Below are positions 45,917 through 54,504 of a DNA stretch of 64,000 bases, one piece after another. The stretch's first letter is position 1. Every line of letters begins with the position of its first letter. Position numbers and translations under genes: made by a program. Below the pieces are notes generated by a model that worked only from the letters and a program-made list of their open reading frames with translations, made no database searches and was not told the origin of the DNA. This DNA is from Unio delphinus (taxonomy: Eukaryota > Mollusca > Bivalvia > Unionida > Unionidae): NCBI GenBank assembly GCA_029339505.1, contig JAQISU010000155.1, positions 15,391,501 through 15,455,500 on the forward strand, in the 5' to 3' direction.

Positions 45917-47299
45917 TTATGATTTCACAAACAGACTAATCGCTAACACCTCTTCTTGTAAATCAATCAGATTATTTGACTGGTCGGTGAGTTTGAAATT
46001 AATTCTGGTTAATGAATTATTATGGCATCGCATGTAGACAGGATTAATTGGGTTTTCAATAATTAGGAATCCTGGAGGAGCTGTTGGTGCAAACGAATAA
46101 AGAATATATCCTTGCTGAGCTTGATTTGATTGCTCTAGATTAATCTGATAGCTTCCTTCGATAACATCACACACTAAATTGAGTGCAATCACTGAGGATA
46201 TATTCACGTTGAACGGAGCGATATGCCTGCCGCCACCGTCTGGGTCATTATTTTGTTTGAGGATTTTTATTTCCTGTGATGTTGTTTTTTTCCATGCATC
46301 ATGAATTATTTTAAAACCAATATCGATGGTGTCACTGAGAAGTTTTTTTAGTTCCGGTACGTTATATCCTGGTAGTTTAAATGTTGTGATATCTTCAACG
46401 CGGATTTTATAGTTTTCTGCAAATCTTGTTCTCGTTTTAGGATTACTTTCACCTAATACCTCTTGAATGATTTGCGCATTAAATGTTTCCATGTCATTGA
46501 TGATTTTGTTACATATTTCTACAACACTGATAAATTCATCTCGGGTGAGAGAGCCGGATTTAAGAGATATTAACAACAGTGAAAAATCATTATTCATTGC
46601 TGTGAAATTTTCAGTGATTTCAGGTTTGATAGCAAAATAATATCCCTGCAATGGTCCACCCACCGCCCTATGTTCGTTTCCTAACCCAAAAAAATCTATG
46701 GGTACCCTGTATTCTTTATAACACTTTATTGGATTATCCGGTTTTATCACGTCGGTGATATAATCAGTTTTTTGTGGTTCTGGTAAATCAACGGTTTTTC
46801 CACCGGGTGGTAATTCAGGCCATCCTAGTACGGTTCTAATAGAACTTTGATAGATATCTACGACGTATCCTTCTGTGCTTATCTCAATTGCGGATGATAG
46901 CGTCGGTTCATGAACTGTTATAGCGATTTTTGACTCTACTCCAGTAATCGATTTTATTCTACGCGCGAATTCATCATTGATTTGTTCGATTTGGTATGAC
47001 CCTGTTGGTATCGAAACGACGTTCCAGTCTGGGGTTCCGTCGGGTTTATTCTTATTCGCAAACACTAAAGAATTATTGGGTTGTTGACCACCAAATGATT
47101 TTGATCTGATATTAGGCCAACTGTGATACATTCGTAGTTTTGCTAGCGCTATCTCCTTCACTGGGACCGGAGAGGGGAAATTCACACTGAATTCTGGATT
47201 CGTTGATGTTATTGATATCATGCTTGTTTGTACTGGGTTCGTGTTCTCCACTATTTGTTGAAGTAATTCCTGCGGTGTTGTCATTGTTATTATACTCAT
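45917..47299 (-). CDS. Penton-like minor capsid protein (copy 2)
   Basis: 460 aa, intact. The N-terminal domain has MISITSTNPEFSVNFPSPVP, then KLRMYHSWPNIRS and HEPTLSSAIEISTEGY. A middle region of about 100 residues is not shared with copy 1. The C-terminal half has GGGRHIAPFNVNISSVIALN, QQGYILYSFAPTAPPGFLII and a final NNLIDLQEEVLAISL. Beta-rich composition, the place beside the membrane-hairpin gene and the C-terminal IDL signature fit the Polinton penton or minor capsid protein (single jelly roll, pentameric vertices). The start at 47299 sits inside a 160-bp tandem duplication, and a second start-like copy is at 47450. Confidence 0.7.
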   Translation of the reverse strand: MSIITMTTPQELLQQIVENTNPVQTSMISITSTNPEFSVNFPSPVPVKEIALAKLRMYHSWPNIRSKSFGGQQPNNSLVFANKNKPDGTPDWNVVSIPTGSYQIEQINDEFARRIKSITGVESKIAITVHEPTLSSAIEISTEGYVVDIYQSSIRTVLGWPELPPGGKTVDLPEPQKTDYITDVIKPDNPIKCYKEYRVPIDFFGLGNEHRAVGGPLQGYYFAIKPEITENFTAMNNDFSLLLISLKSGSLTRDEFISVVEICNKIINDMETFNAQIIQEVLGESNPKTRTRFAENYKIRVEDITTFKLPGYNVPELKKLLSDTIDIGFKIIHDAWKKTTSQEIKILKQNNDPDGGGRHIAPFNVNISSVIALNLVCDVIEGSYQINLEQSNQAQQGYILYSFAPTAPPGFLIIENPINPVYMRCHNNSLTRINFKLTDQSNNLIDLQEEVLAISLFVKS

Positions 47300-47510
47300 G
47301 TTGTATTTCTAATTTTGGTATCGAGGAATCATAAATACTGACCATCACTGAGAACTCACAATCTGGTAATGTTGATATTATTGAGATCATTTTGTTTTTT
47401 GGGTTCGTGTTTTCTGATTCCATCGGTGTTGTCATTGTTATTATACTCATGTTGTCGCTCTAATTTCGATATCGCGGAATCAAAAATACTGACCATCGCT
47501 GAGAATTCAC
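47190..47510. repeat. 160-bp tandem duplication at the penton/membrane gene junction
   Basis: Two diverged units share GGTGTTGTCATTGTTATTAT, ACTCATGTTGT and AAATACTGACCATC segments at about 47271-47335 and 47430-47495. The duplication includes the end of the membrane-hairpin gene and the start of the penton-like gene. Confidence 0.88.
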
Positions 47511-47901
47511 TATCTGATATAATCGTATTATCGAGTGACGACGATATCATCAATGATAATTGCGAATATGCGGTTGATGCAATATGAAATTGAAGTAAGT
47601 AATTCTGCAGTTTACTCTGGCTGCATGATGATATCTTTTTTGCTATCCCGGTTGATATACCCCCGATTGTAGCCACCGCAGAAATGCAAATTGGAACTAC
47701 GACCGGGGCAATCATTGTAACAGATGCTAGTATTATTCCGGCACCAATGAGAACGCTTGACACCGAGTATATAATAACATCAATAGCGGTGATTCTTCGT
47801 CGGTATTTTTTTATTTTTATTTGATACTCCTCAGTGAAGGTTTTGAGTCTATTCTGAAATTCTCTGACCTGATCATAGCGACATTGAGTTGATGAAATCA
47901 T
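47356..47901 (-). CDS. Membrane-hairpin protein, unknown function (copy 2)
   Basis: 181 aa. The KIKKYRRRITAIDVIIYSVS segment leads into two adjacent hydrophobic helices (about residues 40-95), then the SSCSQSKLQNYL helix and a SEFSAMVSIFDSAISKLE helix, ending in an Asn-rich tail. The fold outline matches the copy 1 protein at 25687-26301, with strong conservation around the basic start of the hairpin and the SSCSQ motif. It lies between the fibre-like and penton-like genes in both elements. The gene is preceded by AAAACACTAGCGTTTTCAATT about 10-30 nt upstream. A viral membrane or entry role is inference. Confidence 0.58.
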   Translation of the reverse strand: MISSTQCRYDQVREFQNRLKTFTEEYQIKIKKYRRRITAIDVIIYSVSSVLIGAGIILASVTMIAPVVVPICISAVATIGGISTGIAKKISSCSQSKLQNYLLQFHIASTAYSQLSLMISSSLDNTIISDSEFSAMVSIFDSAISKLERQHEYNNNDNTDGIRKHEPKKQNDLNNINITRL

Positions 47902-47952
47902 TTTTATTTTAAAAACACTAGCGTTTTCAATTGTGAAATCCTTTCAATTTAG

Positions 47953-48870
47953 TTATTTACTTAAATCCGCTACGAATTCTACATACCACGTTATTGAAAC
48001 CCTAACCAAACTTTTATCAGTATATGTTATAGTGAACTTTTCAGTTTTATCCTTGTCGATGATCGTTGAAATCGTATTGTTGACCCCGGATGAACTCGAC
48101 GATGATATATTAAATTGAGTTAATGGTGTTACTAGTGTTAATCGATAAATACCCTTAACGGTTGCAGTGATATCTAATTTGTTGTTTGCAGGTGTCCACT
48201 CAAATGATCCGTGTTGGATTGTATATACTACGTTGTTGGTTTTCTCATGAGGAATTTTTGTTTTTTCAATGATTGTTATCATCCTCGAAAAATCACCTTT
48301 GACGGCTTCGATGAAGTTTTTCGTCTCATCGATGGATGTTTTGATATCCGGGAGTTTTAGTTCAATTTTATCCAACGGGGTTCCAATAAATTTATCAATG
48401 ATATTTCTACGGAATGATGTAAACTGTTTTCCGTTATCCTCAATTCTAGATTGAAGTGTTGCCAGTACAACCACAAAATTGTTTAACTCATCGTTGAGAA
48501 TTTTTAATTGATCTGTAATCGTCGAAACGAGTACACCCGGCTTGAGTTTACCCTGATCGGAAAATAACGCGATAGTATCCTCGATTGCGTTTTGTTGTTT
48601 AACCAAAATATCATCCAGAGAAATATTACTGGTTTTCAATTTACCCTGATCCGAAAATAACGCAACGGTGTTCTCGATTGCGTTTCGTTGTTTAACTAAA
48701 ATATCATCCAGAGAAATATTACTGGTTTTCAATTTACCCTGTTTGTCTTGAAATACAACTATTTCATTAGGATCAACATTTGTTAAGTTCAACGTCTCAG
48801 CTATTTCATCTTTGATTAGTTTTTTTTACATCCTTGACAGAATCAAGTGGTGCAGTGTCATATCAATCAT
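47953..48870 (-). pseudogene. Fibre-like attachment protein, frame lost near the N-terminus (copy 2)
   Basis: The likely ATG is 48868-48870, directly after the protease stop. About 13 codons later the frame ends next to a run of eight A (48820-48827). The main frame (47953-48792) then has no ATG at its beginning. It contains two and a half copies of a QGKLKTSNISLDDILVKQ stalk unit, a helical section, and a C-terminal domain (YTIQHGSFEWTPANNKLDIT and onward) of about 100 residues that looks beta-rich. Short stalk repeats with a terminal domain resemble viral fibre proteins. The repeated 35-residue units of copy 1 are absent. Function is inference. Confidence 0.55.
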
Positions 48871-48871
48871 G

Positions 48872-49309
48872 TTATTGTAAAACTCTTTCTCTCTCTAAAA
48901 AGCGATTGCTAGTGTATTCATTAACGACAACATGTGGTGGTTTTCCGCTTGGGTTACTCAAGGAGTTAGAAATAGCGTCAAGGACATTTAATACTTCGCT
49001 GCCACATATTGGTGGGTCAATCATCGTTTGTGTTGGTAGCGTAGAATACCAAGTCTTCATTGGAAGGGTTTTTATATACCGCATAAACTCTTTTGGTGGG
49101 GCTAATCCATATGAATCGAAATAAACAATCCCACGTGGATCAATAGCGTATGCAACCCAGTGAGTTCCAGGTCCGGTGCTGTTATCGAGATTAATAATAC
49201 CTGTTTCAGTTTTGTTTGGTTGATGTGGTAATTGATCTTTCATAAAAACACCTCTGAAATTTTTAATCACTAGTTTTTTAGCCGCATCCATTAAATCAAA
49301 ATTAGACAT
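48872..49309 (-). CDS. Adenain-like (Ulp1-type) maturation protease (copy 2)
   Basis: 145 aa from the ATG at 49307-49309 (MSNFDLMD). The catalytic triad is visible: His in GTHWVAYAID, Asp in VYFDSYG and Cys in PPICGSEVL. Compared with copy 1 the fold core is highly conserved, while the loop before the cysteine and the C-terminus differ. The longer open frame upstream overlaps the LRLPGTPYSWYSG repeats of the pX-like gene and is not counted. The protease processes virion precursors in adenoviruses and, by homology, here. Confidence 0.87.
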   Translation of the reverse strand: MSNFDLMDAAKKLVIKNFRGVFMKDQLPHQPNKTETGIINLDNSTGPGTHWVAYAIDPRGIVYFDSYGLAPPKEFMRYIKTLPMKTWYSTLPTQTMIDPPICGSEVLNVLDAISNSLSNPSGKPPHVVVNEYTSNRFLERERVLQ

Positions 49310-49329
49310 GGGAATCTTCGATTCCTGAA

Positions 49330-49839
49330 TTAATAAATCGTTCCTGGTAGTCTTAGACCCTTTCCGCTGTACCACGAATACGGGGTTCCTGGTAGTCTTA
49401 GACCCTTTCCGCTGTACCACGAATACGGGGTTCCTGGTAGTCTTAGACCCTTTCCCTTTTTTTTATATCCTTTCCCAGTTGCCTTCTTTAGTGCCATTCC
49501 TGCTGCAGTACCAACGGCTCCTAACGCTGCCGCTTTAGCCACCGCTGGGGCTGCTGCTGCAATCAATGCTGGAATCGCAGCTAACAACGGAAATATACCG
49601 CCTGTTTTAATCATATTTTTGATAGCAGCCGCAGAAAGAGTAATCTGAACACCTTTTTTGGCTGCAAGTGCATCATTGAAATGTTTCACCTGACGAGTTG
49701 TCAGCGATAGTTTATTTGCACCACCAGTCATTTGGTTGGGTTTCAACGTGATTGTGGTTCCACATTTTTTAGCTGATTCCGATTGCAATTTTTTTAATTG
49801 ACCGGGAGTTAACGCAACACTAATATTACTATATGACAT
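49330..49839 (-). CDS. pX-like basic/hydrophobic core protein with C-terminal repeats (copy 2)
   Basis: 169 aa, intact. A polar N-terminal third (LTPGQLKKLQSESAKKCGTT) is followed by a helix-rich VKHFNDALAAKKGVQIT segment. Next is a long Ala-rich hydrophobic region (GGIFPLLAAIPALIAAAAPA and on), then KKKGKG and three LRLPGTPYSWYSG repeats of 45 bp each. The small basic protein next to the protease recalls adenovirus pX/pVI, cleaved during maturation and able to bind DNA or membranes. Repeat number differs between copies (two here read as in-frame duplications), so it is a fast-changing end. Confidence 0.62.
   Translation of the reverse strand: MSYSNISVALTPGQLKKLQSESAKKCGTTITLKPNQMTGGANKLSLTTRQVKHFNDALAAKKGVQITLSAAAIKNMIKTGGIFPLLAAIPALIAAAAPAVAKAAALGAVGTAAGMALKKATGKGYKKKGKGLRLPGTPYSWYSGKGLRLPGTPYSWYSGKGLRLPGTIY
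49340..49450. repeat. 45-bp tandem repeats in the pX-like gene
   Basis: The unit GGTTCCTGGTAGTCTTAGAC, with CCGCTGTACCACGAATACGG between, occurs three times in frame. Confidence 0.95.
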
Positions 49840-49879
49840 TATACATAATTGATTGATTCTAAATCGTTTACAATTTCAA

Positions 49880-51289
49880 TTACATGTTTTCCACTGGTGC
49901 ATCTACCACTCTCATTCTTCCTCCAACACCTTCAAGTAACATTGATTTATCACTGAGAATGACAGCAACCGCTCTATAATCAGCAATAGCACCACGAGTC
50001 ACATTAGCTCTAAAATGTATATCAACAACAGATTGTCTCATCAAATCGAGATGTTCCAGTGAGAAGTAATAGATCGGATATAGATTTTTAAAATCATATT
50101 GTGATATTTGCAAACCAGTATCGACATTTTTATCACGTGCCATAAATGACAACAGACGATGATACACGCGTGCAATATGATTTTCTGTGTAATTAAGTTG
50201 TATATCCTCGGATGGTTCCTGTTGGCCGTTTATTCTCAGTGAGACGTCTTTCACACCTAACTGATCAAATATCATATGGCTGGAGAGTTGATTGCCAACT
50301 CGTGTGTTATCCTGTAACGCAATAAATATATGACGTGGCGCAGCAACACCTTGTTTTGATGCTAGGTTCCAAGTGAATAACCCGTTGATATTTGATTGCT
50401 TCACATCTGTACTCACGGTTAGCCAACTCAACAACGACTTTCCTCCTTGGTCCATAAATGATAGTAATCGTTCTTCTGCGGTGATTGCTGGAGTCAACAC
50501 TGGCATCCACAATGATATTTTTGTTAAATTGACTTTACCGGCATCAGCATTGGGATTTGCAGCATCTGCTGGAATCCTACAGATTGCGTCATTATCATCA
50601 CTCTTTCGTACAAGCGATACTGTATGCTTCGCCCCGTAGATAACTTTTCTGACGTTTCTACAGAATCCAAAAATATGATGCAGTGGAATCGCACATGAAA
50701 ATGATTTACGCCCTACTCCCAACATTGAGTTTCGTGTTGCAGCTCCTAGATTGAAATTAACGTCGTTGTTTATAATCATATTCTCGACATCAGCATCACT
50801 ATTATCACGTTTTTTTGGTCGTCTTACAACAAATGGATTTCCTCCAGCGGTATTCTTACCATCTTTCGCAAACATCATAGAGGGTCCTGCTGATCTTGTA
50901 TAATCATCAGAATATCTCGCTAACCCGATTATTGTTGTAGCCACATCAACATCGCGATCTATGGACTCAATTTCTTTTCCATCAATGAGATATCTAGCAC
51001 TCTCAAATAACGCCATAATACCATTATTGACAAAACCGACTTGAGTACCATCTGGATACGGTGCTGGTACAGCAGGAGTATCATCAGCTGTTACAAGTTC
51101 TCCTTCTACTTCAATAAACGTTTCACAGGGCAAAAAGTATTTACTGGTATCATGGACTTGAAGTTCAATTCTTGCTCGACTATTTGAGTCTATGGCATGA
51201 TAGGCGTAATATTGATAATCGCGTACAGAATCATCCTTGCCAACTAGGGCGTCTATATCAAACGCCGGATCATGTGATTTTTTGAACAT
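49880..51289 (-). CDS. Double-jelly-roll major capsid protein (copy 2)
   Basis: 469 aa, intact and the best-preserved capsid gene in the window. It has DYQYYAYHAI, HDTSKYFLPCETFIEVEGEL, FVNNGIMALFESARYLIDGK, ARYSDDYTRSAGPSMMFAK, FSCAIPLHHIFGFCRNVRKV, SLWMPVLTPAITAEERLLSF, RINGQQEPSEDIQLNY and a final DFKNLYPIYYFSLEHLD. The length and the repeated beta-rich halves fit the hexon-like protein of Polintons. Identity to copy 1 is high by eye, with the least conserved part at the surface-loop-like region near residues 165-200. The protein would assemble into the icosahedral shell. Confidence 0.85.
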   Translation of the reverse strand: MFKKSHDPAFDIDALVGKDDSVRDYQYYAYHAIDSNSRARIELQVHDTSKYFLPCETFIEVEGELVTADDTPAVPAPYPDGTQVGFVNNGIMALFESARYLIDGKEIESIDRDVDVATTIIGLARYSDDYTRSAGPSMMFAKDGKNTAGGNPFVVRRPKKRDNSDADVENMIINNDVNFNLGAATRNSMLGVGRKSFSCAIPLHHIFGFCRNVRKVIYGAKHTVSLVRKSDDNDAICRIPADAANPNADAGKVNLTKISLWMPVLTPAITAEERLLSFMDQGGKSLLSWLTVSTDVKQSNINGLFTWNLASKQGVAAPRHIFIALQDNTRVGNQLSSHMIFDQLGVKDVSLRINGQQEPSEDIQLNYTENHIARVYHRLLSFMARDKNVDTGLQISQYDFKNLYPIYYFSLEHLDLMRQSVVDIHFRANVTRGAIADYRAVAVILSDKSMLLEGVGGRMRVVDAPVENM

Positions 51290-51335
51290 TTTATTCTATT
51301 TATCAGAGTCTAAATCGTGAAATCATAAACGATTT

Positions 51336-51785
51336 TCATCGACGTAGTTTTTTAAAGCCGCTTCCTGCTATCATATTTGCAATATTGCTTTGGTCGGGAG
51401 TTAAAGCCATCGACGCTAATTTTTCGTCTACTGCGTTATTTATAATTCTACTAACACTTGCAGGCATTTCCGCTGTAGATGGTAACGGTTTCTTTGAAAA
51501 TCCTTTGGATTTTTCTCGTCTCACTAATGATGTTAATTTATTCTTCGCAGTTGAAAACGCTTTTCCAGCAAGATCTCCAACAGCACCAATACCCTTATCA
51601 CGAATAACTTCAATTGCTTTCATTCCTAGTTGTTTAGCCAACGGCATCACTTTTGGAGCCATTCTCGCAAATAACCCTGCAATGGTATTGCCTAAACCAT
51701 CTCCGTAGTATGCTCTATAAACTGGAAACCGTGAATTAACTACGTAGACGGGGGTTGGTTTATCATGATTGTAGTGTATGATCAT
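51336..51785 (-). CDS. Small virion-associated protein, pVI/pX-like by position (copy 2)
   Basis: 149 aa. It shares MIIHYNHDKPTPVYVVNSRF and YYGDGLGNTIAGLFARMAPK with copy 1, then a basic helical centre (NKLTSLVRREKSKGF) and a C-terminal SNIANMIAGSGFKKLRR. It lies between the major capsid gene and the 320-aa gene. An upstream segment ATTTGAAATCAGAAAC...TTTTTCAATT is nearly identical to that before the 320-aa gene, so both genes may use the same control sequence. Confidence 0.6.
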   Translation of the reverse strand: MIIHYNHDKPTPVYVVNSRFPVYRAYYGDGLGNTIAGLFARMAPKVMPLAKQLGMKAIEVIRDKGIGAVGDLAGKAFSTAKNKLTSLVRREKSKGFSKKPLPSTAEMPASVSRIINNAVDEKLASMALTPDQSNIANMIAGSGFKKLRR

Positions 51786-51805
51786 TATTTGAAATCAGAA
51801 ACCAT

Positions 51806-51830
51806 TTTTCAATTGGAAACGCTAGCGTTT
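51806..51830 (-). promoter_or_regulatory. AATTGAAAA motif beside a perfect palindrome
   Basis: On the minus strand an AATTGAAAAA motif lies about 21 nt upstream of the start at 51785. The adjacent AAACGCTAGCGTTT palindrome also occurs inside two other genes (39615-39630 and 57272-57287). Confidence 0.5.
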
Positions 51831-51847
51831 TTATTCAATCCCGGTGA

Positions 51848-52810
51848 TTAATCACTGTGATACCCACTTTCCACTAACTCGTCAATGAAATCTCGATATG
51901 TTTTGATATCCATGATACCACCCTGAAATAATCGTCTACAGATATCAGCTGCTTCATTAATTATTTCCGGTGAGTTATTTCCAGCTCGGAAACCTCCTAC
52001 AAGAACTTCTAATCGTGATATATCATTGATAACACTACCAGGACATGAAATCCTTGGATTCTCACTGGAATCTTGCAATCCGCTTCCGCTATAACCAGTT
52101 GCTTCATCCTGTTTTTCCATTTTGTCTAAATTGGCTTTTTGTAAAAAATCAAGAATATCATCATCAGGTGGTAGTTGTTTTTTAGGTGAAAAAGATATTT
52201 TCTTTGCAGGTTGCTGTCGCCGCCTTTGCGGTTTTTGTTGTTCATATTGTTTATACACTATATCCACCGCATTGGTATATTCATTGTATGATGCACTATC
52301 GGTATCAATTTGACTTTTTTTAGTTTTGATTTTGCAGAATATATCAGCCCAATGAGTGAAATTCTTAACATATTTATAATGTTCTGGTTTCAACATTTTT
52401 TTTCTGTTTTCATAAGTCATAACAACAAGCGCAGGAATTTCTGGTGGATCAGTCTTATCAATTGCTGCTAACCCTTCCTCGTTAAATCTCACGCGTAAAC
52501 CATCAACTGTTCTTTTTGATTCTATTTTTTGTACGGCCTGTTCTGTTTGTTCAGTTTTCGCTGCTATTTTTTCGAGTTCACCAATAACAGATTTTCCCGT
52601 CTCGGGAACATCTCCCAGTATAGCACGCTCTATCCCCTTCGTTGCTGTGGTTACTGGTTTAAACAATTCTTCGGATCCCATAGCAAAATCAGTCTGAAGA
52701 CTCTGTCGTTGTTGTAGTTTATTCCGTACAGAGTCACGAATTGGTACAAATCTCCTGATTGCATCCAGTCGTTCACGAGCCAATCGGGTTGTTAATGCTT
52801 CATTGACCAT
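51848..52810 (-). CDS. Conserved 320-aa Polinton structural protein, function unknown (copy 2)
   Basis: The basic N-terminal LTTRLARERLDAIRRFVPIR and middle PALVVMTYENRKKMLKPEHY and HWADIFCKIKT match copy 1. A QKPQRRRQQPAKKISFSPKK low-complexity linker follows, then the conserved C-terminal module (SRLEVLVGGFRAGNNSPEII and ICRRLFQGGIMDIKTYRDFI). The last module is recognisable in uncharacterised proteins beside Polinton capsid genes. A tegument, scaffold or portal-related role could be considered, but the sequence does not show it. ATTTTTCAATTG lies about 21 nt upstream. Confidence 0.65.
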   Translation of the reverse strand: MVNEALTTRLARERLDAIRRFVPIRDSVRNKLQQRQSLQTDFAMGSEELFKPVTTATKGIERAILGDVPETGKSVIGELEKIAAKTEQTEQAVQKIESKRTVDGLRVRFNEEGLAAIDKTDPPEIPALVVMTYENRKKMLKPEHYKYVKNFTHWADIFCKIKTKKSQIDTDSASYNEYTNAVDIVYKQYEQQKPQRRRQQPAKKISFSPKKQLPPDDDILDFLQKANLDKMEKQDEATGYSGSGLQDSSENPRISCPGSVINDISRLEVLVGGFRAGNNSPEIINEAADICRRLFQGGIMDIKTYRDFIDELVESGYHSD

Positions 52811-52875
52811 TATTTGAAATCAGAAACAATTTTTCAATTGCAAAACAATTTTTCAATCCGACCTAACACCATCGG

Positions 52876-53052
52876 ATGGTCATGGAAGTGTTATTTCACT
52901 GTGAGACAGCTTCGTTCAATGATGGGGAAAGTCACATAATTGCTATAAATAATAATAATACTGTGACTTTCCCCATTCTATTTTTGATCAATCCGAACCA
53001 GCCATCAATTTTTTATTCACTGATTTCAACAGTTTTGATCAAAAAATGCTAA
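52876..53052 (+). other. Short plus-strand frame (58 codons) and hairpin
   Basis: At the position where copy 1 has its 92-aa plus-strand gene, copy 2 has a 58-codon frame without clear similarity. Inside it is a 15-bp inverted repeat (52922-52936 and 52962-52976, core TGGGGAAAGTCAC) around a 25-nt AT loop. The frame may not be coding. Confidence 0.3.
52922..52976. repeat. 15-bp perfect inverted repeat (stem-loop)
   Basis: ATGGGGAAAGTCACA and TGTGACTTTCCCCAT flank an AT-rich 25-nt loop. Such a stem in the spacer between two minus-strand genes could end or start transcription, or mark a replication site; this is inference. Confidence 0.75.
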
Positions 53053-53141
53053 AAAAAAAATTTTAAATCTCTATGAGGGACGGTCACAATCAAATAATGA
53101 TAAATGGTTGGTCAATCAAATAATGATAAATGGTTGGTCAA

Positions 53142-53498
53142 TCAAAATTGTTCATTTTCTTGAATTAACGCCCGTAGGTTTCTAACTTTAGAATTAACCT
53201 CCTTTTTCAATTCGTATTCGTACCCCAATTCTTTTCGTATTCGTTCTACGATGGTATACAACGGAGCGAACACACTTACGTCACTGGAGAATGCGAGAGA
53301 GTCCTTAATAGAATTCTGAATTCTTTTGATGAGCGCATACTTCTTTGGTAGCATGTATTTATTGTTGTTAACTCCGTATTCTATATCCTGAAAATCAGAC
53401 ATGATTTGATCAGGATTTAACCCATCTGATAGTTCAATATCCCAACCTTTCAATTTTGAAATCTCGGATATGATGCTATTCATGTTTTCAGAATTCAT
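53142..53498 (-). CDS. Conserved small helical protein, unknown (copy 2)
   Basis: About 118 aa from the ATG at 53498, which aligns with the start in copy 1. Shared parts are IISEISKLKGWDIELSDGLN, YMLPKKYALIKRIQNSIKDS and a C-terminal VNSKVRNLRALIQE. Helical composition, no catalytic motif. The gene end lies against two 27-bp repeats containing ATAATGATAAATGGTTGG (53093-53146). It overlaps by a few codons, or abuts, the HNH gene at 53543 depending on the start. Confidence 0.55.
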   Translation of the reverse strand: MNSENMNSIISEISKLKGWDIELSDGLNPDQIMSDFQDIEYGVNNNKYMLPKKYALIKRIQNSIKDSLAFSSDVSVFAPLYTIVERIRKELGYEYELKKEVNSKVRNLRALIQENEQF

Positions 53499-53542
53499 TA
53501 TTCTATAATAATGATATATTTCTAAATGAAAAATATGACGCA

Positions 53543-54034
53543 TTAGACATAACTAAATTGAACTTTTTGTCCCGTCCTTTTTGAAATAGCCGTCTTGGTT
53601 ATTCCCTCTGCAACATATCGTACTGAGGCTCTACAAATATCGAAGTGCCTACCGGCTTCATTCATTGGTTGAAATATTTTTTCTTCGTTAGTTATCGTAT
53701 TCAAAGATTTCACAGGTCTCGCTTTTTTCGAGTATTTCCCAGACCCCCCTCGTTCGGTATTCTCACTTTGTGTAACAGCCTGCAGATTTGATAAAGAATT
53801 GTTTTTCGGATTAGAATCGATATGATCAATGACAGAATCATCCTCGATCAATCCATGGAAACACTCGTACACGAAACGATGATTGAGATATTTCTTCTTT
53901 CCAGCACCAAACATCAAATACCCCATACCATTATCCCACCCAACTGGTTTCTTCAGTCTGCGGTTTCTTACAACACCATCACTGGATGCTTCATAATTTG
54001 TGATCACAGGATGTTGTCTGAATTCTTGGTTCAT
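53543..54034 (-). CDS. HNH homing-type endonuclease with NUMOD-like ends (copy 2)
   Basis: 163 aa. NYEASSDGVVRNRRLKKPVG (NUMOD4-like), an HNH_3-like core with NHRFVYECFHGLIEDDSVID then HIDSNPKNNSLSNLQ, and a NUMOD1-like C-terminus (NEAGRHFDICRASVRYVAEG). The conserved DHI-x-N pattern of this group is present. Similar length and full domain set in both copies indicate selection before decay. It sits directly upstream of the small helical gene in a minus-strand row. Confidence 0.8.
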   Translation of the reverse strand: MNQEFRQHPVITNYEASSDGVVRNRRLKKPVGWDNGMGYLMFGAGKKKYLNHRFVYECFHGLIEDDSVIDHIDSNPKNNSLSNLQAVTQSENTERGGSGKYSKKARPVKSLNTITNEEKIFQPMNEAGRHFDICRASVRYVAEGITKTAISKRTGQKVQFSYV

Positions 54035-54048
54035 TCGTATACTAAATA

Positions 54049-54462
54049 CTATTTGTCTAATTCATCGTTTGGTTTAATGATAAATCTTTCGATGTAGTCT
54101 TGAGAAGTTCTTATGATTTTATCCTTGACTCTGTCAAGGATACTGACTTTGTCAGCGTCAAGAATACTGACTTTGTCAGCGTCAAGAATACTGACTTTGT
54201 CAGCGTCAGGGTTAAAATTTCTGATTGATTGTCCATTTTTTATTCTTTTATCATAATAACGCTTCAACTCCCTGTATCGCTTACCACCGCAATTCAAACA
54301 CAACTGAGATTTCCCCCTAACCCCAACTCCACATCGTATGCACGGTAACGGACCAAGGCTTCCACGACGAAAGCTTTGCATATGATACCCACAGAACTCA
54401 TTTCTGCATGATTTGTTACACGGGATTACTGATCCAATCATAAGCCACTTGCAGTGATTCAT
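54049..54462 (-). CDS. Zinc-ribbon protein with repeat insertion (copy 2)
   Basis: 137 aa from the ATG that aligns with copy 1 (54460-54462); six extra codons upstream are possible. It has NHCKWLMIGS, CRNEFCGYH, PCIRCGVGVRGKSQLCLNCG and KRYRELKRYYDKR. Three 24-bp units (about 54130-54205) encode DADKVSIL repeats absent from copy 1. It is divergent to the polymerase gene. Confidence 0.6.
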   Translation of the reverse strand: MNHCKWLMIGSVIPCNKSCRNEFCGYHMQSFRRGSLGPLPCIRCGVGVRGKSQLCLNCGGKRYRELKRYYDKRIKNGQSIRNFNPDADKVSILDADKVSILDADKVSILDRVKDKIIRTSQDYIERFIIKPNDELDK

Positions 54463-54504
54463 TATATAAAAATCTTTCATTTAAATGCTTGTTTTAATTA
54501 TAGC
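54463..54504. promoter_or_regulatory. 42-bp shared divergent promoter region (copy 2)
   Basis: TTATATAAAA lies next to the zinc-ribbon start, and TTTAAATGCTTGTTTTAATTATAGC lies next to the polymerase start. Length and the second block are conserved with 35102-35143. Confidence 0.55.

Noticed and set aside
47112..47450. Separate 112-codon gene at the penton/membrane junction
   Set aside because: It is a mixture of duplicated gene ends read across a 160-bp tandem duplication.
48872..49420. Longer protease with a VQRKGSKTTRN repeat N-terminus
   Set aside because: The extension is the pX-like repeat read in another frame. The inner start MSNFDL is shared by both copies.
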